Part shown: positions 12,591 through 24,565 of the stretch, piece after piece
Numbering within the stretch: position 1 is the stretch's first letter
Layout of the letters: every line of letters begins with the position of its first letter
DNA from: Aaosphaeria pasadenensis
Taxonomy: Eukaryota > Ascomycota > Dothideomycetes > Pleosporales
Length of the DNA stretch: 64,000 bases
Direction of reading: 5' to 3'
Assembly (NCBI GenBank): GCA_022813625.1
Contig: JAKLMB010000004.1
Location: forward strand, 1,674,001-1,738,000
The notes under the pieces: generated by a model
Databases searched by the model: none
Told to the model about the DNA's origin: nothing
The model's input: only the letters and a program-made list of their open reading frames with translations
Program-made: the position numbers and the translations under genes

Positions 12591-13262
12591 ATGGCTCCCT
12601 TGCAAGCAGAAGTCATTGCTCCCGAACTTTCTGCCAAAATCAAACCGGCACCCATTGCAATATCAGCAACTATAATCCTACTTGTCATATGCATTAGCAT
12701 CGCATTTCGACCAACTCAGCCGATGCCCGTTTTTCGAGAAGACATCACTGATTGCTGTGAGCCTTACATCGAACAAGAGCTTGGTGCGAAGCTTGCGAAC
12801 CATCATTATTCAGAAAAGCCATCTTTCGTTCCCCCCAGAGAGAATCGGGGCCAAGGTCGAACAGCAACTACTCAATGGCGGCCTTCACTTGCACTGAACG
12901 TGAACGATTCACCACGCCAGCCGCCCGAAACGCATCGTCAAGGATCGCATCGCGACTCAGTCTCCACCTACAAACACTCCCCGTACTCGTCCTCCAGCAA
13001 GAGCGGCCTGTCGAAGAGCTCCTCCCTGATGGAAATGGATGGGCCCGCCCTTGCTCGACGGGACTATCCTAGTACAGAGCAGGGCCAATTTCATCATTTG
13101 AGTGTTGGTGCATTTCTGAAAGTGCCATCGCAAGCATCCTTCGGTCGACTGCATGAAAGATTGGGAGGTGGCAGGCGACGACTGGACTTGGGCTCGCAAT
13201 ACGAAGGATCTTTCATCCCGCGCACTGTGTCTGATGCGCGCGTCTCGGCGGATCCTTACTAG
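12591..13262 (+). CDS. hypothetical single-pass membrane protein
   Basis: One open frame of 223 residues without intron. A hydrophobic stretch near residues 21-40 (ISATIILLVICISIAF) follows a short N-terminus without a cleavable signal pattern, so a signal anchor or single membrane span is likely. The rest is low complexity, rich in Ser, His, Arg and Pro, and ends in a more ordered basic part (LHERLGGGRRRLDLGSQYEG). I do not recognise a family. It lies 206 bp downstream of the channel gene on the same strand. The open frame could be chance, but its length and the defined hydrophobic helix favour a real gene. Confidence 0.5.
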   Translation: MAPLQAEVIAPELSAKIKPAPIAISATIILLVICISIAFRPTQPMPVFREDITDCCEPYIEQELGAKLANHHYSEKPSFVPPRENRGQGRTATTQWRPSLALNVNDSPRQPPETHRQGSHRDSVSTYKHSPYSSSSKSGLSKSSSLMEMDGPALARRDYPSTEQGQFHHLSVGAFLKVPSQASFGRLHERLGGGRRRLDLGSQYEGSFIPRTVSDARVSADPY

Positions 13263-13947
13263 GCTGGGTGATGGATCAGGTGTAGACGGGTAGGGACATA
13301 TCTCGAGTAGTTCAACAATTAATTTTGCTTTCTTATTTCCTTCAGATGAGAAAGAATGTCGTTGTTAAATCGAGGTGCTAATTTGAGGTCCGTACGCGAC
13401 GCTGCTTGAGCAAGGGAGCTGACGATACACAGCGTCCGTGATATTGGTTGCACCTGTGGCCATCATAACCCAGTGTACCGGCGTCCCAGGGTACGCGCGT
13501 GGATCGGAAGAAAAAAATATCAAGAGAACCAGGATTCACGAGCTGACAAAGATATCAAGTTTTCCAATTTAAAGAAGGGGGACGGGAGGAAGATCGAAGA
13601 TCTGAAAGGTGACCTATCATCCCATCCCAAACCGAGACAACATCCAAACCGAAACGAAATCCGAACCAAGACAGAATCCAACCGAGACCAATATCAAAAC
13701 CAACCAAGACGAAATGTCGGCAGACCTCAAAGAACGCGAACCTCATCAACCTCAACACTCACCTTCCTGTGTCAGGAACCAAACCAACCGTCGCCGACAC
13801 GCCAAAGTAACCCCACGAATGACCTATCTACACGTTCCGAACACACTCCATGGACCGACACCCCAACAACACACTGAAGAGGCGAAGCTTCCCCCGAGAG
13901 GCACTCCGCCGCCTACAACTTTCGCCTTCCTCCAGCGCACCTAGACT
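13263..13947. other. gene-free stretch with a degenerate A/C-rich repeat
   Basis: From about 13625 to 13735 the plus strand is a run of related short units such as AACCGAGAC, AACCAAGAC and ATCCAACC, poor in T. Open frames across it are low complexity on both strands and I do not call them genes. Confidence 0.5.
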
Positions 13948-14220
13948 ATGGCGCAGCAGCCGCAAGCACCACCATCACCGTCACCAACCTGCGAACCTTC
14001 GAACATGAGTATTATAATACCCGCATACACTTATCAACGAGCGCCAGATGAGTGGACACCGGTCCACTCCCCGGACGATACGAGATCCTTCACCTTGTTT
14101 CTGTCGAGGGCGGCGCGGCTTTCGTTTGCAGAGGAGATGGGACGGTTGAGGCAGGTGGGCGGTATGTACGGGGACCGGGTGAAGGAAGGGGTCGACGAGA
14201 TGATGAGGTTCTCGGAGTAG
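13948..14220 (+). CDS. small hypothetical protein (90 aa)
   Basis: A 90-residue frame starting at ATG 13948. A Pro/Ser-rich start leads to an ordered part with a Tyr/Trp-containing segment (YTYQRAPDEWTPVH) and an amphipathic helix (FLSRAARLSFAEEMGRLRQ). No family is recognised and no signal peptide or membrane segment is seen. It sits tail to tail with the aminotransferase gene, 183 bp away. It could also be the last exon of a longer gene beginning in the repeat-like DNA upstream. Confidence 0.45.
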   Translation: MAQQPQAPPSPSPTCEPSNMSIIIPAYTYQRAPDEWTPVHSPDDTRSFTLFLSRAARLSFAEEMGRLRQVGGMYGDRVKEGVDEMMRFSE

Positions 14221-14403
14221 AGGTGGACTGAGGGAATGGAGAGAAGGAGGAGTTTGAAAGAGTGGCAGTGAGTAAAAAGTTTGGCAAGAAGTTTGACATG
14301 ATTATCAGGTAGCTTCGAGGAATGTATCGATCATGGAGTAGTCAGTGCTTCGTGAGCTCATTGTCAATATAGTTATCAAAATTTCATGGGTTCGTATAGA
14401 ATA

Positions 14404-15915
14404 CTACGATGGCAATCTCACCAAACTTGCATGTCTTGTCAAGAAGTCCTCCACGCAGTGAACAAACCTATCGATTTCCTCTTTGGGCGTTGGGAGCATC
14501 AACGATATGCTTCCCCTCCTCTGCAACCAGAAGCCATCCTCCATCAGCTCGAGCCAAAACAGTTCCTTCAGTCCCTCATCGTCCTTCCTATCCCTGTAGC
14601 TATTCAATTCCTTCCTCCCATCTGTCAAGAAATGCACGCCTAGCAGACTTCCCCGCCCAGTGACGGTCAATTTAGTGCCATGGCTGATCGCCTGCAACCT
14701 CTGACGGAACGAATCTCCCATGCTGTTGAACTCCCTAGCGACGTCCGGGGTGTAGACCTTCGACAGTCCAGCGTGCCCAGCCATTATGCTGAGCGTGTTA
14801 TTATTGAACGTCCCCGAATGCGCCAGCGCATTCCCTTCTCTGGGGTCGTACACCCGCATGATGTCTTCCCGGCCACCAAACGCCCCAAACGACACGCCGC
14901 CACCGAGATACTTGCCCATGGTCGTGAGGTCTGGACGAAGCCCCTCAAGCTCTTGGAGCCCTCCAGGTGCCAGCCGACTCGTCATGACTTCGTCGAGAAT
15001 GAACACGGCGCCGATCTTCCTGGCGGAGGCCTGGACCTGCAACAGGAAGTCAGAATGGCCGACGATACATGGTCCCGCACCCTGCATGCCTTCGATAAGG
15101 ACTGCAGCTACGTCGTCGGGGCTCTCGTCCTCGATCTTCCGCCTTGCGTCCTCCACGTCGTTGTACTCGGCAATGATCCATCCAGATCTGTCGATCACGT
15201 TTGGCGCGGGAACGTCCCGCGGAAACATGAAGCAGGCGCCGTGATAGGCCCCCGTGAAGACGACGACCTTGCTCCTGCCAGTGTACGCCTTCGCGCCCGC
15301 GATGGCGTGGAGGGTGGCTTCAGTCCCGGAGTTGGTGAAACGAATTCTGTCGAGGCGGAAGCGGGAACACAGCAAAGCTGCATGCTGCGACTCCAACTTG
15401 GTGGTACCGCCCAGGCTGAGACCGACCTCTTGGATGACACTGATAAGTGCGGACTGGATTGCCGGCTGCGAGTGTCCATAGAGTCCCGCAGTCATTTCCC
15501 CGACGAAGTCCGAGTATCTAGAGTCATGCACGATGTATGAGCAAATTTTTGTTTTTGCTGTGAAACACGAGCTATCACAGGCTCCGGAATGAACTCACGT
15601 ATGTCCATCTTCGGAAGTCACTTGGTAGTCTCTGCCACTCTTGATGAAGGCGGGGAACGGCGCGTTGTGCAGGAGGGTTCTGGTGTTACCGCCGGGGAGG
15701 CTTTTAACCGCTTCTTCGTGCAGCTTCAGGCTGTTGGGGTTTCTCTCGACGAAGCGGGCTCTTGCAGACGTGAGTGCCTCGTCGATGGTGGTGTGCCCGC
15801 TCTTGACGTGCAGTTTGATATCTTCGACCTCTGAAGCCGCGACGAGTGAGGGGGCCACCATGGCTGACATGTGACGCACGGTGATGTGTTTCTTCACACG
15901 AGATTGGTGTTCCAA
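14404..15915 (-). CDS. class III PLP-dependent aminotransferase, glutamate-1-semialdehyde aminomutase-like
   Basis: Two exons (15915-15599 and 15517-14404; intron 15598-15518, GTGAGT...CTAG) encode 476 residues. The fold-type I class III signature is clear: SLPGGNTRT near the start, FTNSGTEAT (cofactor phosphate site), GAYHG, FILDEVMTSR with cofactor-binding Asp281, and TMGKYLGGG with Schiff-base Lys308. The pattern is nearest to glutamate-1-semialdehyde 2,1-aminomutase. Fungi make 5-aminolevulinate from glycine and succinyl-CoA and do not use the C5 route, so this is more likely an aminotransferase or aminomutase acting on another amino acid or amine. An in-frame ATG at 15870 is an alternative start. 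Location is probably cytosolic. Confidence 0.88.
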
Positions 15916-18456
15916 TAATTGCTTTGCGAGTCTATCTTGGCTATCTAATCCGTGCGTCGCTGTTCATTGATTGTAGATGTGGGAGAAAATGCGGTGCGAC
16001 GCGGTGCGACGCGGTTTAGATGAGATGCGATGCTACGTGATGTGGTTGCTGCTGCTGGCTGTTGCTGCTGTGTCTGCCAGAACAAGGCAAACTCACCTTT
16101 TCCCGCCGGAGAATTACCCGTCGGCATGTCCTCCCCGCTCCCGACCTGCATCCGACCATGCCAACTTCCGGGCCGTATATTGGAATTGTCTGCGATGCAG
16201 CATGTGGTACGACTCGAATGAAACAGATGAACGGGTAGGTACGTTTGCTACGAATAACTTCCATGACCACTCCGTACAAGCCTACAAGCCTACAAGCCTA
16301 CAAGGGACCGAAGAGGGTGAGTCTTGCGAGTGTACGTCGGGTGGAGTTGTGCAGCAACGATAATTAATAATTGTACGGCGTAGAAGGGTACGGCATATTC
16401 CGTTCCCAAATTCAAGTTATACTCGAGTAACTTAAGTAACATGACACATGAAATGGCTGGAAGAGGGATGGCACGATGGATTCCTTGGAGTCGCTCGAGG
16501 AACCTCGGAACTCGTTCTGCCATTGTCCTAGCGGTATACTACCATTCTCCACTTCTGGTGGTAGGGCAGACGGTGATTATGATTATTAACCAGTCTGATA
16601 TTAACTTGGAACTGTCATTCTTGTTGATTCGCTCCGTACCCGTTCTTGTTCCCGCTTACGGGCGTACAGTTACACAGCCAATATCAAATCACAAAACAAA
16701 GCAACGAACAACAGATGTGCCGCTGAATAGGTTGGCCAAGAGGACGAGGCGCACGATAGGATGGAGCGCACATCCGTGATTGCTCGTCTCCTTTGTCCTA
16801 CGTAGATGCATCTACGAGCTACTCCGGTACGATGCTGAGATTGCGACAAACGGGATGGCAAGTTCCGTTGATATTGTAAAGCACTTTGTACGCCCATTCC
16901 GAACTGCATGGAGGAATAATCATCCTCGTTATCATCAATCATCGTCATCATTTTCCTACATGGGCGCTCACCCGCTTTGGGGAAATGGTTGAATGGTTCC
17001 AGAACCAAGATCCCCCAACCGCCCAGCCACCCCAGCACCTCACCACGACCCCCCTGTGTCCTTCCCGTGGCCCGCGAAAGCGCCCCGCAGAGGGATCATG
17101 GTCTATGGATGTATCCAACAGAAAGGCTGTGTGTATGTGCCATTCCTCCAGACCTGTGAGAATAACTCCATCGATGCATCTGGCTGAAGGTAGAAACCGT
17201 GCATGTCCGTCCCGCATGCTTTTTTCCCTCATTCAATCAACGATCAGCCATCTTATCGCTTTGCAGCGGGGAGAAGAAGGCAAACGTGATAATCAGGCAA
17301 ATGATGTCTATGTAGGTGTTGTTGATGCATGGCCGCGATGATCCGTTGCCGGCGTGCAGCATGCACTGCATTGTGCATCGTAGGAAGTGGAGGACCATGA
17401 CAATAAACCATGGTCGTGGAACCCATGTACGGGCATGCCCCTCAACGAATCTGGGGATTCTGTATTTCCTCTACCTGTCGATTCCTGTAGGCGCGTTGAA
17501 TCAAGGTAAGAAAGTACCCGGCTGAGGAGGCCATCGAACCATACAGACCACAAATCATGACACCTTCATTGATGAGGGACCCGCCATCCCGCCCATCCTT
17601 CATCTGCCATGTCCCAATCCGCCACCGTGCCACCACAATCTCAAAGCGAAAAAAGCATTCTACCCGTGGGCCGTCATGTCCGGCCAACTCCACATCTCAT
17701 GCTGCATCACAATGCACAGACGGGTCCTCCGTACGTTAGTGTCATCCAGAACAAAAAACAATCATGGATTCCCATCGACGCCACTGCCTTCGCCTTCCAA
17801 GAATCCCTTCAACCTACTCGATCTGGTAATTTTCTGAAAAAGTGTCAATCACTGGCAGCTACCATATTCCGTTTACGGATTGCAAAAATTTTGATTTCAA
17901 AGTCGCACGAATTTTCAATTTAGACTGTTTTCCGTTTTGGTTCTGCTTGCTCAGCTGCACCACCACCACGACCGCTACCACTGCCCGCCTGATTACGCTG
18001 CACCTCCATGTTTTGGGACGAGGAAAAAATGGCAAAACACTCCATGCATGATTTGTGCAAGGCATAGCGAATAACACCTTGTCAATCCCGAATGTAGGTA
18101 AACTGCACAAGCGTTGTGGCAAACAGAAAACCGTCGTTATCGTCGTCGTTCATTCAGTGGGTTTGCGCTCCGCCGAATTCTGGTCCACAACCGGAGAGAA
18201 TCTCGAGAAAAACAAATCACGATCGTTATACTGCCGGTGACCACACAACGGCACGGATCTTGAGAAGAATGAATCATGATCGTATAGTGGTAATCATACA
18301 ACGGTACGGCGCACTCTGTACGTCGTACAACTCAGCCGAAGCCATAGCACGTATCAAGAAGTAGATGTCACAAGTGCATATCCCATCCATCGCTCGTTCA
18401 TTCGAGCGGCCGACGATGCCGCTTCATAATAGAAAAAAAAAAGAAATCACCATCGA
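15916..18456. other. 2.5 kb gene-poor stretch
   Basis: Many short frames overlap on both strands, the longest 151 codons at 16886-17341, but none has a recognisable domain or consistent splice partners. It contains the 8-bp tandem repeat at 16273-16304 and several CGTACAA/TCCGTAC motifs. I cannot support a gene here. Confidence 0.5.
16273..16304 (+). repeat. 8-bp tandem repeat, four units
   Basis: Three exact copies of CCTACAAG follow one variant copy CGTACAAG, head to tail, in non-coding DNA. Confidence 0.85.
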
Positions 18457-19873
18457 TCAATCCCACCTTGGAGATCTTCTGCGAAGACTTCCCGTCTCTC
18501 GATCGAGGCCTGACCTCCGCTCTGGCCGTCTGTTCGGCCCAAGGCTGACGCTCCGTCTACTTCCACCCCATTTGCTGTCTGAGAAGGCAGCTCCACTGTC
18601 ACGCCTTCGGTCATCAACCCTCTGGACAACTTCAACAATGTCTGGCTCGGACTGCAGCTCCGTCACGTCGTGGTCCATCCAGACGTGCCGGACAAGCGCC
18701 TTCACGTCACCGCAGATGGTATCCATGTTCGATCCTCGTGAGCACAACACGCACGAGTAGCCTCCGTCAGCGGTATCTCGATGGCACTTGACGATGAAGC
18801 GGTTCTGCACCCGAAAACATCGCTCGGGCCCTTCGTCGTCCTTGTAGACCTCCCATGACTTACCGGGCGCAAGGTGCAGGTCGCGCCTGCAGCATGGACA
18901 GTAAGGTGAGGATGTAGACGTGATGCTCGATGAGAGTGCCTGGTTTGAATGTCGCTGTAGATCTCGAGCGTAGTCACAGTATGAGGTGCTCGGCGAGGTT
19001 TCGGCCCCGCCTGAGATCGGCTCTGAGAATGAAGTCGACTCAGTATCTGTCCGTGTTGCACGCGGTCTACTCTTTAACTCCGATATCGTGGGGTTAGTAG
19101 GTGTTGCTGGCTCTTGTCGCGTTCTCACAAGCGCTGAGGATGTGCTGCTAGAAGGTACAGTCGTCACGGGGTATGGAACAGGCGGCGGCAGCTGTCCATG
19201 CCGTGACGTAGGAACCGGCGTAGGTCGCGCACTGAGTGCTCGGCTTGCAAGCTGTCGTTGATGTTGAGCGGCTAAAATATCGACGGCTGTCATCCCTGCG
19301 GCACGAGAGGCGTCCAACAGGCTGGATATCTGATGCGATATCGAATCTGATCCAGTCGGTCCATACAGAAAAGTGCTGATCAGGACGGACTGCAATGTGA
19401 TGATTTGCGACTGTAGTCCTGTCTGTGAAACGACTACATAGTCTAACATTAGTCCTTTGATTCGTTGCACAGTGTGGTAGGAATGAATTTACCATCTCCT
19501 ACGGCAAAGTGAGCGCCAATCTCGTGAAATCCATCCTCGAACTTGCGCGTCACCGCGGCCTTATCCAGGACGATACCGTCATCATTGGTGCTAAGGCCAT
19601 TCTCGTCAATGTATTCTATCCTCCTTGATTCGGGATACCCCTTCGATCTCAAGCTGTGTTCATAATCGCGCTTCTCCTTGGTCTTCAACGTGAGATGAAG
19701 ATCTCTTGCGGCGTCAAAGACGTCTAGTAGCGTGTAAACAAGCGCCTGCACGACATTTGCGGGATCGGTAGTAGGGCTCTAAGAGAAGTTTCAGCAGCCG
19801 CCCATCAGCCTCGGGGTACTCTCTTTCGCTGCAACAACGCTGCATCTTTGTCGGTACTCACCACTACACCCAT
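18457..19873 (-). CDS. uncharacterised Cys/His-rich, putative zinc-binding protein
   Basis: Three exons: 19873-19862 (only MGVV), 19778-19493 and 19433-18457, giving 424 residues. The 12-bp first exon is followed by GTGAGT and joined through CTCTTAG to SPTTDPANVVQALVYTLLD. The N-terminal 150 residues are helical, the middle (about 150-265) is Ser/Thr/Pro-rich and disordered. The C-terminal part carries CPCCRRDL, then a Cys/His region ending in YSCVLC with LVRHVWMDH about 20 residues later, a spacing like that of a C2H2 zinc finger. The last 60 residues are Arg/Ser-rich. The layout suggests a nuclear or scaffold protein conserved among filamentous fungi; I know no named family for it and give no function. 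Confidence 0.75.
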
Positions 19874-22036
19874 ATCGCTTCAAAACAGGTTCTGAGGATT
19901 GCCGATTCGGGCCTTGGAGGAGATAAGAAGGCCTTCACAGGTATAAGAGGGCGAAGCCCACCAACTTCTTCCCCAACGAAACCCCACGAACTCTACTCCG
20001 TAGTCGGAATTTGACGGTGACGGATTGAGGCATGCGGTCAATCTGACTTTCCAAAAGAGGTGGCATATGGCATGATGAGCTGGCAGATCACGATTGGAGC
20101 CCCGAGTCCCGAAGACAGTACTGATTGGAACAAAGCGTACGGATGGAGCCGCTTAACAAACGATTTCAGGGACGTGGCAGCAGGGATGATGATGTCACGC
20201 GGGATTTTCCAAGGCACAGAATCGTCGAATTCCTAGAGAACAATCATCCGCGTCGCCCATTGTTATTGCTAGTCTTTCCAGAAAGAGGTCGGAAGCAGGG
20301 CAGGTCGAAGCACCCAATCTACGAGTAGGCGGCCGTGGTGGCGAGCTGGTCAGATATCATCAGCTTGACATGTCGCGTTAATGGGCTGACAGATAAGCCC
20401 ATCCCGCGATCCACGCGGGTTCGTGGGATCTATCCGAATCCCATGCGATGGTCGAGAAATCGTTAGTCGTACATCGTGAGGTGTATGTACTATGAACGCA
20501 CTTCGCGTGCTACGAGTATCAACGGGACCACGGAAGAGAGGCACAGAAGGTCGTGTTAAACGATGAAGCGCCCTCAAGAGTATCGTGAATTGGACTAGCC
20601 TCCTGTCCCGTGACGCCATCCGATCAAGGGCGATTTCCGGACCTTACTCACACCGACTACGGGCATCAATCGTCTACCTAGGTATACCGTCGTATTCCTC
20701 GTCAGTAAATAATCTGGATTATCGCGAGCTAATTAGTTTTCTTCACAGAATTTGTGCAAGCTCGTATGCCACGATCATAACGAAGATGCACGCATACATC
20801 ATAGCATGAAGACCAAAAACCCAAACTTTCCAGAATTTCCGCGTCTTGTATTGCCTGAATTTGCTTCTGCTTTTCCAACTGGCCAACTCAAATGAGATCT
20901 ATACCAGACTACAGAATATCCACAGGGTACAGTCGGCGATAGGCTGCAATGCGCTGTAGACTTGAAAATGCACATACAGTCAGCAAGTCGAATCTTCATT
21001 TGCCGCTGACTGCCGGGCCTTTGTGCTAGACCACCAGGACTTTCTTGCAAAACATCTCAACGCTGAAAGCTGAAGAGCGCATAACATGACTGATCACAAC
21101 TTTCCAATCAAGTCGGATTGAGGCACCTGCCTGTACTGCGCTCCCTGTTGTATGTGATTTGTACTCGAACGTACTCGTAGCTTTGGCTGCAAATGAGCCC
21201 CGTAGGAACCCCGATATCCCAGCCGAGAACCCACGCACGGCATGGTACGACCCATTCATATTCATCGACTGTATCCACCCCGGGCCACCTTATTTATCAT
21301 TACACCTCTTTTTCCATTGTTCATCATCTGTCGCGGCTGCCGCAGTTCATCTGGCGTACTTAGACTGACAGCGGCTACCCTAGCCTCAACACCAGTCGCG
21401 ACGGCCCTCACATCAGAATACACGAAAGCCAGGCTACGTAGCGAGATTTGTCTCGGCAGGGCGGAAACAACCCGTAGAATAGTCCGACACTTGAGACTAT
21501 GCTTCTTTCGCATACCCCACAAAGTTGCTCAAATCAATTGCCGAGCAAATGACGGAGTTATCTGGGGTAGAGTGGAACATGTCGCGGAGAAGTTTCTTTC
21601 GGAGGTGCTAGTTCCTCGCGCCCATGCGGGGAACGAGATTTCAAGAATGCCAACGCGAAGGATGCCTTCTCTTGCGCGGCAGCCTGTTGAGTGTAAGCAA
21701 CATCAATGCATTCCCTTGCATAAATTGTAGAGACGTTTCGTGCCTCCGCTAAGTGTTCGTGGCATAATATCACACCTCTAACTGTCTGTCTTCACATTCG
21801 TTTCCTATTAGTAGCAAGCGGTGATGGAGAGTTGTGACCCGTAATGTCGGGTTCCTTTGTCTAATGGAGGTCTACGAGGAAGCGACCGCACCCTATGAGG
21901 CCACATGTGACGATAGTCTGATTCGTAAAAACAGCATACACTTAGAATCTATCTATAAAGGCTATGCATCTCATGGTACATTCATACTCCGATGGTTTTC
22001 CACCTAAACCGATCCGAGGCCCTGAACCTCATCCGA
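19874..22036. other. gene-poor stretch
   Basis: No frame with a recognisable domain. The longest, 162 codons at 21242-21730 on the plus strand, is opposed by overlapping minus-strand frames and has no coding character that I can see. Confidence 0.5.
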
Positions 22037-22808
22037 CTAACAGTAAGGAAGATTTGGATTCGAACAACTTCCCGGAATGAAGCCTTGGCTGACCTTGGGC
22101 AGTTCAGGCGCGAATATCTGAGCAGACGGATCTAGTAGATGGTCGATGATATGAACAATACCCTGGTCCTAGTAAGTCGAAGCCGAGCATGTCACAGTTT
22201 ATGTGGTTGTTGTAACATACATTCGAACCCACCAAGATATCAGATTCCGTGACTTTGGCCACTTTGTTGAGGGTGACAATTCCGTCATGTTGTTGCGCGC
22301 TCACGTACAAGAACGTCGCTGTCTGCAATCGCGACAGCGTTTCATTAAAATCCTCCTTGCGCAAGATCGAATTCGGAACATAGTGATGGGTCAACAAATT
22401 TCCGAGCCACCATTTCCCCTTAGGAGTGGCTTTGAAAGTCGAATAATACGCTCCAGTGTTGTTGAAAGCGGTGTTACTCGGCGCAAAGAACGTGTAATTC
22501 CATGTTGCTGGTGTATCAAACGCCGTCACGAAGCCTGCTCATTATTAGAAGGGTCACCTGCTAATCGATGCTTTGACACTGGTAATACCTGCTGGTTCCT
22601 CTAGGCTTTTAGCGAGCTCACTCAAGTCATCTCGTGATTTTATGATGTCTAACAATGTCGTGACATTGTTTTTGGGAGGGACGTAGACGCTGTCCGGTGT
22701 TTTCGCATAGCTAAGGGGTTGCCTACTCAAGCAGTTGGCTTGCGCGATCAAGACTGAAAGAAATACGAGGTAACAATGACAGCGAGTAATGGCAAACGCA
22801 AACATCAT
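22037..22808 (-). CDS. secreted fasciclin (FAS1) domain protein
   Basis: Three exons (22808-22589, 22534-22221, 22168-22037) encode 221 residues. A signal peptide covers about the first 27 residues (hydrophobic core CYLVFLSVLIAQA). One FAS1 domain follows: TTLLDIIKSRDDLS at its start, the H1 box YTFFAPSNTAF, the central LLTHHYVP, and the H2-like end GIVHIIDHLLDP. Joining the last exon through CTAG at 22169 restores the H2 box, which a simple open-frame reading loses. FAS1 proteins are cell-surface or secreted adhesion modules. The tail FIPGSCSNPNLPYC has two Cys and no clear GPI signal. It is divergent from the GH27 gene with 346 bp between starts, so the two may share control. Confidence 0.88.
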
Positions 22809-23154
22809 GGTACTGCAGTTGCTGTATGGTATTCGGCAATGCGAATATGTCGGTTATGAACACTATTCTTCGACAACGAGTGTGAAAGAACAATGGTTCC
22901 TTGAAGGTGGTTAAACAACATCGTGATCCTTGATCTGCGGCCTACGGGCTATGTTGCGGGCCGGCTGCTGTTATCATTATAGCATGGATCGACGCCGCTC
23001 GTTGGGCGGGGGATCTTTCGTGCTTTCTCTTTGATTTGCAATAACTGTGACAGCAAGGCGAGAGTAATAAGTTTCGATCCTACCTAGATACCTGGATGTT
23101 AAAGATCGCACACGTCGTGAATTGGTACTTCAGCCAAATCTTTCGCCGACCAAG
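22809..23154. promoter_or_regulatory. divergent promoter of FAS1 and GH27 genes
   Basis: 346 bp between two start codons facing apart. Both products are secreted, which makes shared regulation plausible. I see no certain binding site. Confidence 0.45.
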
Positions 23155-24565
23155 ATGCAGGGTAACAAAATCGCTACTACTGTAAAGACTGTTATTGCGT
23201 TTGGATTTTGCTTTCTCCCAAGCGTACAAGCAAACGCTGTGAGCAAAGGCCCTCAACTAGGATGGAATAGGTGAGCAAAAAGAGGTGATGTTCTATGATT
23301 GTTGCCATAGCTAACAGGGTTCAGTTGGAATGCATTCAAGCTAAAAATCAATGCAACGATACTCAAAGAGACGGCTGACCAACTGGTGGCTTCGGGTCTT
23401 CGCGACGCAGGATACGAGTATCTTGTAATTGACGATGGCTGGCAAGCCAAGGAAAGAGACGCAAATGGCCGGCAGCAACCCAATTCAACACTCTTCCCAG
23501 ACGGCATTGCTGGAATCGCAGACTATGTACACTCCAAGGGCCTTAAACTTGGGATTTATAGCGATGCTGGGTATGGTCCATATCAGAGAGTACCTGTTGA
23601 CAATGGAATGACGACTGAGTTGATTACAGTATCTACACCTGTGGGTTCCAGCCCGGTTCCTGGGGTTACGAAGAACTAGATGCTGCAACCTATGCGGAGT
23701 GGGGTGTCGATTATCTCAAATACGACAATTGCGGCGGGTTTGAGTCCGGGACCCACAGTCCAGCGGAAAGATTCTCGCGGATGCGCAATGCGCTTTTGCA
23801 GTCTGGAAGAGATATCTTTTATGCTCTTTGCGAGTGGGGCTACCAATTCCCATGGTACTGGGCCGATCGTATGGTACCCACAACGAACTTAAATATCCGT
23901 TCAAAAAGGTTGATTTATATTCAGACGTAGCGCAATCGTATCGTATGTCGGGAGACATCAAACCTTTGTTCCTAGATGGCCCTGGAGATTGCGCCTGCAA
24001 AACAGCATACTGTCTCAACACTGGATATGCAGGTTGTAGCGTTCTCACCATAATTCGCAAAATGAGAGAGATCGCACCTTTTGTCCAGGGCGGTGCTGCT
24101 TGGGCCGACATGGATGGATTGGAGATCGGACATCTGACTCTGGCACAGGAGCGCACTCAACTTTCTTTCTGGGCCGCTCTCAAGAGTCCTCTCATGATCA
24201 GTACTGATTTATCGAGCATATCGAACGAAACATTGACGTTGCTTATGAACAAACGGATTTTGGCGATTTCGCAAGACGCATTGGGGACAGCGGCGCAGTA
24301 CATTCCATCATTGAGCGAGGAACATTCACACCAGGTTTGGTCAGGACCTCTACATGGAGGCATCGCTGTGGTTTTGATTCTCAATGAACGAAATTCGACA
24401 CAAGACATAGAAGTACCGTTCGAGGACGTGCCCAATTTACGAGAAGTTGAGTACGAAATAGAGGATGCATGGTCAGAAGATCCTGTACTGCTTGATTCTA
24501 ATAGCAGGCGTCGATTCTCAGTCGAGGCTCATGATACGAAGGTGTTGATTTTCAAACCTTTGTAA
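23155..24565 (+). CDS. secreted alpha-galactosidase, glycoside hydrolase family 27
   Basis: Four exons (23155-23270, 23325-23570, 23630-23868, 23925-24565) encode 413 residues. An N-terminal signal peptide ends near residue 26 (FLPSVQA). The GH27 signature follows: GWNSWNAF, YLVIDDGWQ, LGIYSDAG, then YLKYDNCG with nucleophile Asp153 and SYRMSGD with acid/base Asp211. CEWG and WADMDGLEIG complete the active-site barrel; the last 90 residues form the beta-sandwich. The enzyme removes terminal alpha-galactose from galactomannan and raffinose-type sugars outside the cell. Length is normal for the family without an added binding module. All three introns are 54-59 bp and restore conserved motifs. 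It stands between a FAS1 gene and a polysaccharide-lyase gene. Confidence 0.93.

Noticed and set aside
14680..15540. 286-codon plus-strand frame antisense to the aminotransferase
   Set aside because: It mirrors a well-supported PLP enzyme with catalytic motifs; its own translation has no domain and only reflects codon bias on the other strand.
16886..17341. 151-codon plus-strand frame in the gene-poor stretch
   Set aside because: There is no recognisable motif, minus-strand frames compete, and composition looks non-coding.
22050..22070. GTTCGAATCC on the minus strand, resembling a tRNA T-loop
   Set aside because: It falls in the last exon of the FAS1 gene and no acceptor or anticodon stem can be folded around it.
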